Shown here: positions 22,254 through 33,108 of the stretch, piece after piece
Layout: every line of letters starts with the position of its first letter
Numbering within the stretch: the stretch's first letter is position 1
Assembly: GCF_000835495.1 (NCBI RefSeq)
Contig: NW_015622541.1
Span: forward strand, 4,898,001 to 4,962,000
DNA: 64,000 bases
Reading direction: 5' to 3'
Source of the DNA: Cladophialophora immunda
Lineage: Eukaryota > Ascomycota > Eurotiomycetes > Chaetothyriales > Herpotrichiellaceae
Notes under the pieces: model-generated
The model's input: only the letters and a program-made list of their open reading frames with translations
Told to the model about the DNA's origin: nothing
Databases searched by the model: none
Position numbers and translations under genes: made by a program

Positions 22254-23889
22254 TTACAACGTGGCACTGCCGTGTTTTGGCCATCTTCGTCGAAAAGCGC
22301 CCACCATTTGTTTCAAATCACTCAAACCACCGTTTGAGTGTGAATCACGACCCAAGGAGCTCCCACAGGCTTCTAGATGCCTTATGCACAGCTCAAAGTT
22401 GTAGCCCGCACAAGGCGGAAGTCGATCGATATTTGTAATTTTAGTCAAGTGGTCCCTGGCAACCTCAGCCATCATGTTGACAGCGGCATCCATGGCAGCA
22501 GAGGAGCCCTCGGAATTTAGTGCATTCGTGGGCTTTGACATCGTACTCGTCGTTGATATTTCGAAGACTGCTTGATGAATGAGGTAAAGCGTCCTGTTTC
22601 GTGTCAAATTCTTCCCCTCGTCGACTACATCTGAGAGCACCAACCTCAAGCCAGTCGCGTTAGCCCCGCAATGAGACCCAGGCCCTCGATACTCGCTCAT
22701 TGTGATGGCGAGTAACTGCTGCATGTCATCGTCGATATTTCTTAGCGTCGAAATTTTGATATCGTCTTCATCCTTGTTCGTGAGCACGGACATGGTTTGT
22801 TCGAGAAAGTGCGCTACCTGACCCTGGCGGCCGAATGCGTCGATGTTACTGCTACGCACGATAGGTAGGATAGTTGAGGGGCATTGATTGCGTCCACAGC
22901 CGTCTTCATCCAGCCTGTCGAGCAGTGAAGGTAAGAAAACATCGTCCGAGGGAAAGATCGTCCTTGAACATCTCAATAGTCTTCCACCTTCGATGAGAAT
23001 TAGTCTGTGGGGAGTATCAATCTTTCAACTCTCCATCAATGCAAGTTCGAACTCACCTTTCCAGAATGATCAAACCCCACCATATGTTTCGCCTCTCGAG
23101 GGCTTCTAAATCCGTATACCCGGTGTCAACTTTAGGCTTATGTTGGTCAAGACCAATGATGTGACTCATCCTGGAAGACACCCCAATAGATATATACGCT
23201 GTTTGCAGTCTTCCACAAGCATATTCATATGCCGCTATCAAGATACTTGCCTGTATCATCGTCGCCGAGATGTCGGTCGTCGTTTGGACATCCGCTAATG
23301 TTGACTTGGTAATTCGATAAAGGTCCTCCAAGCCTATTGAAGATGCATGTGATGAGCGCTCAAGAGGGTGAATAATGATGAGAGACATGGCCAATAGGAG
23401 AAGGGAAAATTCGGGAGAGGGTGTCTCGTCTTGCACTTCTTGAAGCCTTTTGCGAAAGCATTGCGGAGAGATAATGGGTAACCAGGTAGAAACGCCGCCG
23501 AAGAATCGATGGGCCACTTCGTCTGGTGAGAGTGCAAACACCTTAAAGACGTCCTGGACCTGTATCCACTGAGAATTACCAAGTTTATTGTCTTTTCCCA
23601 CTGGTGGAAGAGCAGAGGGTAAGTTGGAGGGGGGGATTTGGCTCCCGTTACGGTCGTCGCCAGCTGATGTGTTGGACCTGGTCGATCTCATCGGATTCCA
23701 TTGTCTCCATTTCTCGTCGCTGTGGTAATTGGAGGCTCTACCTCTTCGTAAAACGCCTTCCTCATATTCACAGACAAGGTCGTGAGCTCTGCAGTATCCA
23801 CAATCCGGCAGTCCTTTGTCGCACCGCTTCTTACGGGCTTTACAGCTCTTGCACACGTGTAGAGCAAGCTCGTCTTTCGTTGGATCCAT
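22254..23889 (-). CDS. Zn2Cys6 transcription factor
   Basis: Predicted 527-aa regulator from exons 23889-23057 and 23004-22254 around a 52-nt intron (donor GTGAGT). The zinc cluster is complete: C13-x2-C16-x6-C23-x6-C30-x2-C33-x6-C40. A middle-homology-like region follows, with FFGGVSTWLPIISPQCF, SILIAAYEYACGRLQTAYISIG, SHIIGLD and RRNIWWGLIILER. The C-terminal half contains FPSDDVFLPSL and a helical region. It is tandem with the Baeyer-Villiger monooxygenase gene downstream in coordinates, 570 bp away on the same strand. It may control that enzyme (inference). Confidence 0.9.
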
Positions 23890-24459
23890 AGGGACTCAAA
23901 GCTTCCAACCGACAAACATTAATGCAGCAAACAAGGTGTCTGATTTGTGACCTCAACTCCCCCATAGATTTGGAAAGTTTTGATGACGTCCGTGTTCCTG
24001 TCCGAGGGAAATCGGCAGCTCAAGCTGAGGCGGAGCCGAAGTTGAGCCCTATCACAGGATGCCTGAATCAGAGCGGCAGGCCGTGGGGGTGCCAAGGCTA
24101 AGTGCATTGTGGCCGCTGAATACCAGCGGTGAATCTTGACCTCCATCCAATTCTCTTCCCAGATATGGGCAACTCACTACTTAGCCTGAGCAATGACATC
24201 TTGTCCTGAACTGTGGTGATCCAATCCCGAGAATCACCTGTGCGGGCGTCCACAATATGGCACCTAGGTTCCTGGTTCCTGGTGTTTCACAGTCTCTGAA
24301 GGGGCTGAGAGTTCAGTACAGGCGGTCTTCTTTGGAAGGATAAGGTCAGTATCAAGATCTTTCTGAAGTTTCGCATTCTATACATAGGTAGCTGGTGCCA
24401 GGAATAGAGAGAACGGTGCCATACTATCTAGAAAATCAAAATCAAAATCAAAATCAAAA
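23890..24459. other. Intergenic between Zn2Cys6 regulator and BVMO
   Basis: A 570-bp stretch serving as promoter of the minus-strand regulator and 3' flank of the monooxygenase. Apart from the hexamer repeat at its edge, nothing was seen. Confidence 0.5.
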
Positions 24460-24461
24460 TC
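24432..24461. repeat. (AAAATC)5 tandem hexamer repeat
   Basis: Five exact copies of the hexamer AAAATC in plus orientation. The last copy overlaps two bases of the monooxygenase stop codon, so length change here would touch the 3' end of that gene. Confidence 0.95.
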
Positions 24462-26115
24462 AGGCAACAACAAATCCGGAGAAATTCGCCAGGGCTGTAC
24501 GGCACTCCTGGTCATAAGTCGGGAGACCCTTGAGATAGTTCAGCTGTTCTCTCTTCTTGCCGGGGATATTGGCTCCCATGTACCAGGACTTCGCCAGAGG
24601 GAACAGGCTGGCGTCACTGGCTTGCTGGATCTCGTCACCCCATTTCTGCTCCGCGTCCACTGTGGCATTGATGTAGCGCTTGCCTTCGCTTTCCAACTTG
24701 TTGATCATGTCAAGGATGATGTCGGCCTGTGTCTCGACGCACGACGGGCCGTTACAGAAGGCCGTCGGTCCGTGGACGGTGTAGGTCATGAACATGTTGG
24801 GGTAGTCTCGAACCGTCAGGCCCAGATAGGTTGAAGTCCCGTCAGCCCAGCGATCAGCAAGGTCGGTGCCGTTGGTGTCTCGAAGGCCCATGGATTTCAA
24901 GCCACCGCTGACTGCGTCAAACCCTGTAGCCACAGCGATCACATCAACTTCGTAATGCTTCCCGTCCGAGGTCCGGATACCAGTCTCCGTGATTTCGACG
25001 ATTGGGGCTGCCGAGGTATTTACAATGTGGACGTTCTCCTGATTGCAAATCTCGTAGAAATTTTGCTCGAGTGAGGGGCGTTTGGTTCCAAATGGATGTG
25101 GCGGTTCCAGAGGAGCTAGAAGATCTCGTTTGACAGGGTCGGTGATGCGCGCTCTGGTTTTATTGACCCAAAAATCGTAAGCGTGACGGTTGGCGGCGTT
25201 GTCGAACAACAAGTCCTTAAAGTTGGCCACCCAGAATTCGAACCCTCCTTTCTGCCACAATTGCTCGTAGACCTTCTCGCGCTCCTCTGCGCTGACATCA
25301 GAGGTATTCTTCTGCATCCAGTCAAACTCGAACCCAGCGAAGGTGGTCATTCGGTGTTTGAAGATTTCAGCATATCTCGACTTTCTTTCGTTTTGCTGCT
25401 CGATGGTCAGATTCTCTTGTCCCATGGGGAGACACAAGTTCGGCGTTCGCTGAAATACAAATGTCTCCTCAGCCTCCGGCGCCAACTCCTGGATAATCTG
25501 AATCCCCGTGGAGCCAGTGCCGATGACTGCCAGTCGCTTTCCTTTCACGTCGACTCCAGTGTCCGGCCAGAAGGAGGAATGGTGAATGACTCCTTTGAAA
25601 TCGTCCAGTCCCTTCCAATCAGGGATGTATCTTTTCGCGGAGAACCCACAGCAAACAAGTAGATACTTGCAGGTAGCAGTTGTCCCGGTTTGAGTGGACA
25701 CTGACCATTGATTAAGCTGGTTGTCGAAATCGGCTCCTACCACTCGGGTGTCGAAAATGACATCCTTGCTGATGTCGAGTTTCTTATCGACGTGATCAAA
25801 GTAGTCGCGTAATTCCTGCCACCCGGGGTATTTCTCCTTCCAGGACCAGTCCTCCCAGCACTCCTTAAGTGAATATTCATAGATAGGAACCGGAGAGTCA
25901 ACGCGAGCGCCAGGATAGCAGTTCCAGTACCATGTACCACCTAGAGCAGGTCCAGCCTCGAGGATCTTGACCTTGTAGCCCTGAGCCCTGAGTTTGTAGA
26001 GCAGATAGATCCCGGCGAAACCTGCGCCCACGATAAGAACGTCGAGGTCCGAAAGAGTTGTTGGCTCCGAGGCCTGCTGTTGGGAGCTCAGAGTGATGTC
26101 TCGTCGGATAGTCAT
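24460..26115 (-). CDS. Baeyer-Villiger flavin monooxygenase
   Basis: Intronless 551-aa class B flavoprotein monooxygenase, which inserts one oxygen into a ketone next to the carbonyl using FAD and NADPH. The first Rossmann motif GAGFAG covers 30-35, followed by the acidic strand end and GGTWYWNCYPGARVD. The family fingerprint FxGxxxHxxxWP is complete at 173-184 (Phe173, Gly175, His179, Trp183, Pro184). The NADPH motif GTGSTG is at 199-204, and ATGFD follows near 410. Length and motifs match cyclohexanone/phenylacetone-type enzymes of fungi. No signal peptide is seen. It lies between two Zn2Cys6 genes. The substrate could be a steroid, cyclic ketone or polyketide intermediate and cannot be read here. 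Confidence 0.95.
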   Translation of the reverse strand: MTIRRDITLSSQQQASEPTTLSDLDVLIVGAGFAGIYLLYKLRAQGYKVKILEAGPALGGTWYWNCYPGARVDSPVPIYEYSLKECWEDWSWKEKYPGWQELRDYFDHVDKKLDISKDVIFDTRVVGADFDNQLNQWSVSTQTGTTATCKYLLVCCGFSAKRYIPDWKGLDDFKGVIHHSSFWPDTGVDVKGKRLAVIGTGSTGIQIIQELAPEAEETFVFQRTPNLCLPMGQENLTIEQQNERKSRYAEIFKHRMTTFAGFEFDWMQKNTSDVSAEEREKVYEQLWQKGGFEFWVANFKDLLFDNAANRHAYDFWVNKTRARITDPVKRDLLAPLEPPHPFGTKRPSLEQNFYEICNQENVHIVNTSAAPIVEITETGIRTSDGKHYEVDVIAVATGFDAVSGGLKSMGLRDTNGTDLADRWADGTSTYLGLTVRDYPNMFMTYTVHGPTAFCNGPSCVETQADIILDMINKLESEGKRYINATVDAEQKWGDEIQQASDASLFPLAKSWYMGANIPGKKREQLNYLKGLPTYDQECRTALANFSGFVVA

Positions 26116-27265
26116 GATGAGTGTGATAAAGGTCTGGGGAGTGCTCAGACAGCAGGGAAGAAGGAGGTCGCAAGGTGTTTGTCTTATAAGGCTGGGTATA
26201 AACGTGTTTGATGAAGATTGTGAAAATTTGAATATCTGGATGTGGGAAGTCCTGCATTATATAGACAGGAGACGCACCCATCCTGAACATATCAGATTTG
26301 GAGTGTTTGAACGATTTCCTAAGAGAAGCTATGCTTGGTCGTCGGGGTGAAGGATAACCTGCGGCTTAGCCATCCCCCGGATCCCCGGTTTTCTCGCGTC
26401 GAGGTGTCTCCATTGCCCGCATGATGGGAGAGTGAAGGTCATTCAGACGATCATGGTACCAAACTGCGACAGAGAATGGACGCTGAGTCGAGTTCCATCT
26501 CTTACTGTCTTGTGGGGTAGCCAATCTAAGGACACCATGATGAATACGATGCCAACGAGGCTACCGAGCGCCCACAGCTTGTGGACCCCAGCTTCCGCAA
26601 TGTGAAGACGATCTTTTCCCAACTGGGACGGCAGCCGCCGGCTCCTGGAAAAAGAAGCTAACCCTTTTAGGCTGAGGAATCCCGCTAGTCTAGATTCATC
26701 AGCACGGGAGAACTTCAAGTTCTCCGGGCAGAAGGGCGCTAGAAATGTCGTTGGCGACATGAGCATTGGATCGACCCTTGGAAACGCGGCTCCGTGTCTC
26801 AAAAAGGATGGCGTTCGCTTCTAAGGCAGGCTTGTTGTCCAACTTAGCCGAGACCTGGGCTTTCACATGGCTTACGACGGTCAGACGGGAGCATGCTCCC
26901 AGTTACTGCAAGTCGCGAGGATTGCCGGGCTCGCCAGGTTACGGAGTAGATTCTGCTTAAATTTAGCGAGCCCCAGAGTGTGGCCACCGACAACACCCCG
27001 TACGTGAGGGTGGTGAAGTGCGGGGGATGGAGCTGGAGGCGTGGGGTTCGACGGGTTCGGTTGGGGATCAAAGCCCGGATCATGATCTTCAACACAAACT
27101 TCATCCGATTCTCGAGCGACGCCTTCCAGATTTCATCTCCCGAAGACGAAAGAACTCTTTCTTGAAAACATGGTTAGCCAGGTCGTGAAGTCCTCATCGA
27201 TAACCTTGAAGTGATTCTCCTGCTCCTGCTGTCCGACACGCCTCTCTGGGACACTACCACCAAAC
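26116..27265. promoter_or_regulatory. Divergent promoter region of BVMO and large Zn2Cys6 regulator
   Basis: A 1.15-kb region between divergent starts. On the minus strand a TATATAA element at 26263-26257 lies about 142 nt before the monooxygenase ATG, a plausible TATA box. No gene was recognised in the rest. Confidence 0.45.
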
Positions 27266-29875
27266 ATGGATCCGAGACGCCCCGCCAAAGTCCGCCGTCG
27301 TCAGAATCACAGTTGCGATCAATGTTACCGCGCAAAAAGAGCATGTGATGGCACGGGACGAAATCGCGGAGGAGTTTGCTCTAATTGTGCTAGAACCGAG
27401 AAACAGTGCACCTTTGAAAAGGCGGAGCGACACCATAAACGCAGTCGGCTGAGTGGCATCGAAATGGAATTACCATGGCGAGTCGCAGAATCCGGCTATT
27501 TCGAGAAAGAGACTCCCTGGAAACAGGTCCCCTCCATCCCTTCCGTTTCCCACCACACTTCGCCTACGCATTCTTCGAATGATTGGAACATTACATCTCC
27601 TGGCTTTTCTATCACCGCAGGTCCGTCTTCTCAGGCAACCGAGCATTTCGACGCATACGATCACCACTGCTTCCTAGGGGCTGAAACCACGGAACCGACC
27701 TTGTCCATCGAGTCCCTCGATTTTCGTTTTGACGAGCCTGTTACTAGGCTGCCTTGGGAGTTTGGTATGCCAGAAACGGCTGCAGAAACAAAAGAACACA
27801 GCCCCGATGACGACCTTCTATTTGAGTCTACCGACAGCTTGTTCTCGACAAGCACGGATAAGAATGTCGGATGGCCGTCTCAGCGGGCTCGATTATTCGG
27901 CAGAGAGGAAGAAATGTCGGCTCTAGGAAGATCTCCATCCTTTCACAGCCCGTCCTCTGACACTTTAGCCTATTCTTTGTCGGAGAAAACGAACAAGTCA
28001 CTGATTTCGGACAGTATGATGGTCATCTATCACGATACCATGGAGAATGCGTTGTCTTGTTGGCTTACCGAACAAACATGTCCCTACAGTCTCGAAGGAA
28101 TCATTGAGATTGACTCATCCCCTCGAAGCCACTGGGATAGCGAGTGGGGTGCGAACTGGACAAATCGCATTGTCAAAAGTATTTGTCAATTGGACCGCGC
28201 TTCATGCATCCTTCGAGAGCGCCCATTAGCGCAGTGGGAGAACGAGGGTGCAAGTCGTACGCTGAAGGCTTGCATCATGGCGTTTGCAGCCCAGTGGTCA
28301 CACTCGGCGAGCGGAAATCTCCAAGACTGCGAAATCGGGCCCGACCAGACCGCAGGGTCCTTTACGAATAGTCCATATGGAGAGAATGAGGGCGGCTTCG
28401 ATCGTTATCTGCAGGAGTTACTGTGGAATGAAGCCCGCAGTTCGCTACAAGCAACCGCTGGGATGAATTCTTTCCGAGTGATTTTCGCTCAATTTCTCTT
28501 CGCATTAACTCAAAGACCAGTTGAGCGCGACAAATTTTTAAAGCTACAACACCTTCGGGCAAGGTACGCAGGCCGCGATACCAGTATTTGGAATTCGCGA
28601 TCAAGTAATGCGACACTGGATGGCACAATCATTCCAACCAGCCCACCAGATCCGAATGGTGTGGATGACCATGACGAGGTGCAGGAGCTGCGAGATCTTC
28701 TAGACTTACAGGGACCTCCGATCTACCTGGAAATGGCATTGTCCCAACTCTCGGCAACAAGAGCTAGGCTTGAACGGGCCGATGCAGCAGCCTCCGCGCG
28801 GCGAAAACAAAGGTACATCAGCCCAAATGACACGGCTGATCGGAAGGCCTTCAACCACCTTTTCTGGTTGCTAATGATGTGTGACACGCTCTCTGCCACA
28901 CTCAACAAACGTTCCCTCGTTGTCTCGGATGAAGATTCTCTGATCCTGCAACCTGTCAGATCTACTGACAGCCACGGTGGATCATTTACCGAAGAGCCTG
29001 AACCCGCGCAGGGAGAAAGGTTTCCAACCACTTCGGTTGCTCTGGAAGATGACGAATCGGACTCTACACCATGGGGAACATTCTTCCCGAGACGGAGTAG
29101 ACTTCGCAACCGAGAAGACGCCGCGGTTCTCTTGGCCGAGGCGGCGCCTGTAAAGGTCCTCTTGTTCCGCAAAGTGAAACGATTGCAGGATCTATATTTC
29201 AGGCGAGCCGGGCCAAAGCGACTCGAGGCGGCGATTCTGGACGCCTTGAATGTTTACGAAAACTGGAACAATTCCTTCGGCGACTTCATCGCTCGCTGTA
29301 TCAAAAATCACGAAAATCTCCCGTCAAGAGTCCAGTCATGGTACAGTGTTCTAGCGGGGCATTGGCACCTCGGGGCCTTTTTGCTGTCGAATTGGATAAC
29401 TACGATTGATCAGAACCGCCGTGGAGACAAGCTCCATAGCGCCCTGAGGCAATCCTGCCGGCTAGTCTTCGAAATGAGGAAGCACAGTGCCTTTCAAGTC
29501 GCCGACCTCGGGCGCGTCGCTCGGCCGCTGTACAATTCGAACTTTCAGCTGAGCAGCGGCCTGCATTTCAGTGTCAATCAAGGCGCTCTCCTCACCGAGC
29601 CTTGGACCGAGATCCTGATTCGTTCATTCTCTAGAGCCTCTGACCAGTTCTTGACATGGCTCTCCGGATGTCAAGCCCAGGACCTTGCGACTGCGGAGTG
29701 GTGGAGTTCTGAAGGCCAACAGACCCTCATCGCCAACTGCAACCACTGTAATCAAGCTTTATTCGGCCTGGGTCGCAAATCAGACATGGCATTCCTTGCA
29801 GCGGTATCTTTTTCCCAACGGCTACAAAGTTTTCGAGAAAACGACAAGTCTGTCAATGACCCTGTGGTGTGGTGA
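27266..29875 (+). CDS. Large Zn2Cys6 transcription factor
   Basis: Intronless 869-aa regulator. After a basic start (PRRPAKVRRR) the zinc cluster is complete: C17-x2-C20-x6-C27-x10-C38-x2-C41-x6-C48. A long Ser/Pro/acidic region (about 60-230) is probably disordered. The region from about 240 to 860 is a helical effector domain with ARKKQR-like basic text, FNHLFWLLMMCDTLSATLN (the middle homology core), SYVENWNNSFGDF-like text and WYSVLAGHWHLGAFLL. The acidic EDDESD stretch near 590 could activate transcription. The overall build resembles the large fungal activators of the AmdR/TamA-like group, but I cannot assign an orthologue. It is divergent from the monooxygenase gene and may act on it. 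Confidence 0.9.
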   Translation: MDPRRPAKVRRRQNHSCDQCYRAKRACDGTGRNRGGVCSNCARTEKQCTFEKAERHHKRSRLSGIEMELPWRVAESGYFEKETPWKQVPSIPSVSHHTSPTHSSNDWNITSPGFSITAGPSSQATEHFDAYDHHCFLGAETTEPTLSIESLDFRFDEPVTRLPWEFGMPETAAETKEHSPDDDLLFESTDSLFSTSTDKNVGWPSQRARLFGREEEMSALGRSPSFHSPSSDTLAYSLSEKTNKSLISDSMMVIYHDTMENALSCWLTEQTCPYSLEGIIEIDSSPRSHWDSEWGANWTNRIVKSICQLDRASCILRERPLAQWENEGASRTLKACIMAFAAQWSHSASGNLQDCEIGPDQTAGSFTNSPYGENEGGFDRYLQELLWNEARSSLQATAGMNSFRVIFAQFLFALTQRPVERDKFLKLQHLRARYAGRDTSIWNSRSSNATLDGTIIPTSPPDPNGVDDHDEVQELRDLLDLQGPPIYLEMALSQLSATRARLERADAAASARRKQRYISPNDTADRKAFNHLFWLLMMCDTLSATLNKRSLVVSDEDSLILQPVRSTDSHGGSFTEEPEPAQGERFPTTSVALEDDESDSTPWGTFFPRRSRLRNREDAAVLLAEAAPVKVLLFRKVKRLQDLYFRRAGPKRLEAAILDALNVYENWNNSFGDFIARCIKNHENLPSRVQSWYSVLAGHWHLGAFLLSNWITTIDQNRRGDKLHSALRQSCRLVFEMRKHSAFQVADLGRVARPLYNSNFQLSSGLHFSVNQGALLTEPWTEILIRSFSRASDQFLTWLSGCQAQDLATAEWWSSEGQQTLIANCNHCNQALFGLGRKSDMAFLAAVSFSQRLQSFRENDKSVNDPVVW

Positions 29876-30636
29876 TCCCAAAGACTAGCATTGTCCGAGA
29901 CTGAGGGTTGAAGTCGTTCTGAATTGCTACTTGAAGGGAAGGCTATAAATCTAGACACATTGTTAGCTGAGCAACTCACTAGGCAACTCCAGGAGATGTC
30001 ACTGAATACTGGGCATGTAGCCCAACTTCTTTCGCCAGGTTCCGCTAGCTTCAGCGCCGGATCCTAACATGTCCAATGTCCATTTGTTTCCTAGGTGAGG
30101 CTGAGCCGAGTGGGCGGTTATAGGGGGACATGTCAATCGCCTCAGTCTTGTCCGGGACAATCGACACTCATCTGGCCGGGTTGGATGATCACCGTTACTC
30201 TATCTTGCAGACCGATGAATTAATTGCTTCGACAATGCACCGATCAGAGCGATCCACTTGTCGCAGATGGGTTTGGATCGAAGCAGGAGGAGACCGAGAC
30301 CTCTGACCACCCAAATCGGAAGTCCTGGTTCACTGTGGATCCAAGTAGGTCGAATACTGGGGTTTCGATAGAAGGTGGAAAAGGGCAGGATCAAGAAAAA
30401 GGGTCTGGCTTCTTGGGAGAGACTCGCGAGGCCAAATTACGCGGGTGATATCTTCGATTCCCCTGTAGAAGAACAATAATACAACGAATGCCAAAGTTGG
30501 TGTCTGTGCTAGATGCACGGGACATGGTCATCATCATGGCCGACGCCGTCTTCATCATCAATTCTATCTCCAGGAAGCCGCTTTACGGTTCCCGTTTCCC
30601 TATATCAAAGTCCTGTCTATCGTAACCCATAATCAT
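29876..30636. other. Intergenic between convergent genes, no gene seen
   Basis: A 761-bp region between the 3' ends of the regulator and the YTH gene. If the final part of the YTH gene is spliced, its last exon could reach into the right-hand side of this stretch. Confidence 0.45.
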
Positions 30637-32219
30637 CTATCGTGGATGTAGTGAAAACGACCTCACCTCCATCTTCTCCCCCGTCCCAGGTGCCGGCCCG
30701 GCCGCCCAACAGTCCAACAAGGCGGCCGCAACTCCAGGCTCCATGGGGGTGACGTTCCTCGCGACGTGGACCTCCTTGTCGGCGTTCCAGGGGTTCGTCA
30801 GCCCGCGCACCGCGGCGAAGGGCAGGCTCTGAGCACACAGCCACTTAATCCGGCACGGGCTGCTGAAGCGGTCGAGCGTGGCAAGGAAGGACGGATCTGC
30901 GCTGGTGTCTTCGGGAACGGTGTGGAATAGCGACTCTGTGGATGACGAGGGAGACGGGAGAAGCACGAGCGGCGCGACTGGTGCTTGCTTGGCGGTGGTA
31001 CCGGTTGCGTCTGGCGGATCTGTCGGGTTCAGGTTTAACGTCGACGGAGGACAAGTAATACCACCACTTTGTCCTGCGGATCGGGGCTTGGAGTGAGACT
31101 CTATTGGTGATATGTTGGCAAAGGAGGAGCTCGCTACTCCGGGCGAAGCTGTTTGTAGATCTTCTTCAATAGAGGGAGACTCTCTAATGGTTCTCCTAGG
31201 CCACGAGGCCTGCCATATTATCCTTCTTCGTTCGGGCTGGTAGATGACAGAGCCGGTCGAGGCTAAAGATAGCGATGACGACGCCGCCGAGTCAGAAGAC
31301 ACCAGTGACTCTGTCCTTGATCTCGCCATGGGCTGTACATCGCTTTCAACTTCCGGCTGGCTCGACCCGGAGTCATCCTCGACTTCGATGTCGTGGTGGG
31401 ACATTACGTGCACTTCGTCGTCGAATGGAATGAGGTCTTCTTCTTCGACTCGAATTTCCGAACGCATGGTCGCATAGCCGAAGAAACAGCCCGAGCCGTT
31501 GACGGAGAAGATCAAGTAAACTTTGCTGGCTGTCTGCGGAATGAGATGAAGAGCATCCATTGTCAGCCAAGGACAACTAATTTTACAAGATGAAAAAGTG
31601 GGCGGTTCGGTGCGATGCCTTGTATCCATCCACTGCGTTAACTTACCTGAAAGGCATGGTTCAATCGCTCAACGTGCCGCTTTGGCACATGCCAGCGACC
31701 AGTCTCGAGGCTCTGGTAGAGCGCCTCGAGCGAGAAGCTCTTGAGGATGAAATACTTCTCCTTCCCCCAAGATGACCTCTCAGCCTCAGGGAAATGTGCG
31801 AACTCCTCGACCTTGCTCCGCAGACTTTTCGCCCTATCGCAGCAGATGGGACCTGATCGGCTGTGCAACCCCTTGTTGCCATTGTTGTTGAGCCCGTAGT
31901 TGACCTTGGTTGACCTGCCCCGCGACTCGTGGCGGATGCGGCAGTCCAGACGTCTCCCCTCAAAGAGTCGAGAGGCTGCTTGCCGGATGGCCGAAAGCCG
32001 TGCAGACTCGGCGCTGAAGTTGACGAACGCGTATCTTGCGTCCGGGTTGTAGGAGACGCTGAGCAGATCCCACGGAGAAGGTTCGGAGAAGTAGTCGCGC
32101 AGACTCATGATGGTGGTGTTTGGGGGAATATTGCCAACCCATAAGGCAAATTCGCCCTGGTATCTCGAGGTATGCGTGTTCGGACGCCGAGGAGGACTCA
32201 AGTCAGTACCTTGGATCAC
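30637..32219 (-). CDS. RRM-YTH RNA-binding protein (m6A reader type), N-terminus incomplete
   Basis: Two solid coding segments: 32219-31647 and 31533-30637, joined at a phase-0 intron (donor GTAAGT, acceptor GCAG). The first holds an RRM-like fold (LWVGNI as RNP2, ARYAFVNF as RNP1) and the start of a YTH domain (KYFILKSFSLEALYQSL, then GRWHVPKRHVERLNHAFQ with the conserved cage Trp). The second continues YTH with VYLIFSVNGSGCFFGYA, is interrupted by about 200 Ser/Pro-rich residues, and resumes with CRIKWLCAQSLPFA and GLTNPWNADKEV. YTH domains bind N6-methyladenosine in RNA. There is no ATG at the left end of the first segment, so upstream exons exist. A candidate first exon is 32755-32669 (ATG to a GTGAGC donor). 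The 3' end may be spliced at GAG|GTGAGG. Role inferred: mRNA processing or decay. Confidence 0.82.
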
Positions 32220-33108
32220 GGTTAGAAATCCTCCTCAGTTTGAGTGAATGTCGCGAGTTAATCGGACAGAGGGTAGGCCGTTCCTACCGTGTCGACACGA
32301 ACCACAATAATCCATTCTTAGTTTCAACGGACAGGATTGCATGGTGCTCGTAAGGACTTGGACTTTGGATGGGATGGCGATATTGCCCCTCTTGATCTTG
32401 GGGAATGAGCGGTTGTTTAGAATCAGTCGCCTTGACAACAGGGAATATTCCGTATCCGATCCATATCAAGATAGATATGTGGCGAGGATATCATTTTTGA
32501 ATAGAGAGCCACTCTGTATCGCGAGCAGCCCGACATCTCTGAGCAGGTATTCAACAGGGAATTCCAATCAAGCATGTTTGGGTTCGTTGTTGCAGGAAAG
32601 GGAGGCCAAGAACTTGCGCCTGTCAAAACGTGCTCAGCCACCCTTTTTCCACCAGGAAATTTGCTCACCTCCGTCAACCCACTGATAATGACGGGCCCAG
32701 GTCCATCCGGCCACTCTCCTAAGGAGGTTCTTATGCCGCTTGCGTTGCGCGCCATAGCTTACATACGGTGTGTGTGGCCTTCCTGCCTACCTACCTAGAT
32801 TATTACTCAGACCTGCCAAGGTTGGCCTGTTGAGCAGATATCCTTTGCACGCAGATCAAGAGACATCTGAAAGTTGCTCACGTCGTCGACGAAGCTTGTT
32901 GCCAGGTGGTTGGTCCAGATTTACTCCGCAACGCGCGTTTCTGCCTTTGTCGAATGCTCCGACCGAGCACATAATCTCTTACGTCCGTCCACAAGACACC
33001 TTTGCGCAACCGCCTGATTGGCCAGGAAGCTTCCAAAGTCGAAAAGTTCCTTTCATTGATACCGCTGATTGACCGAGCGAGCAATTGGAGACCTTCCGGC
33101 TGAGGACC
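32220..33108. other. Upstream exons/promoter region of the YTH gene
   Basis: This region must contain the missing 5' exons of the minus-strand YTH gene. Candidates are 32755-32669 (29 codons from ATG to a canonical donor) and a Pro/Gln-rich frame around 32430-32300. I could not fix their junctions. The divergent small membrane-protein gene starts at the right edge. Confidence 0.35.
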
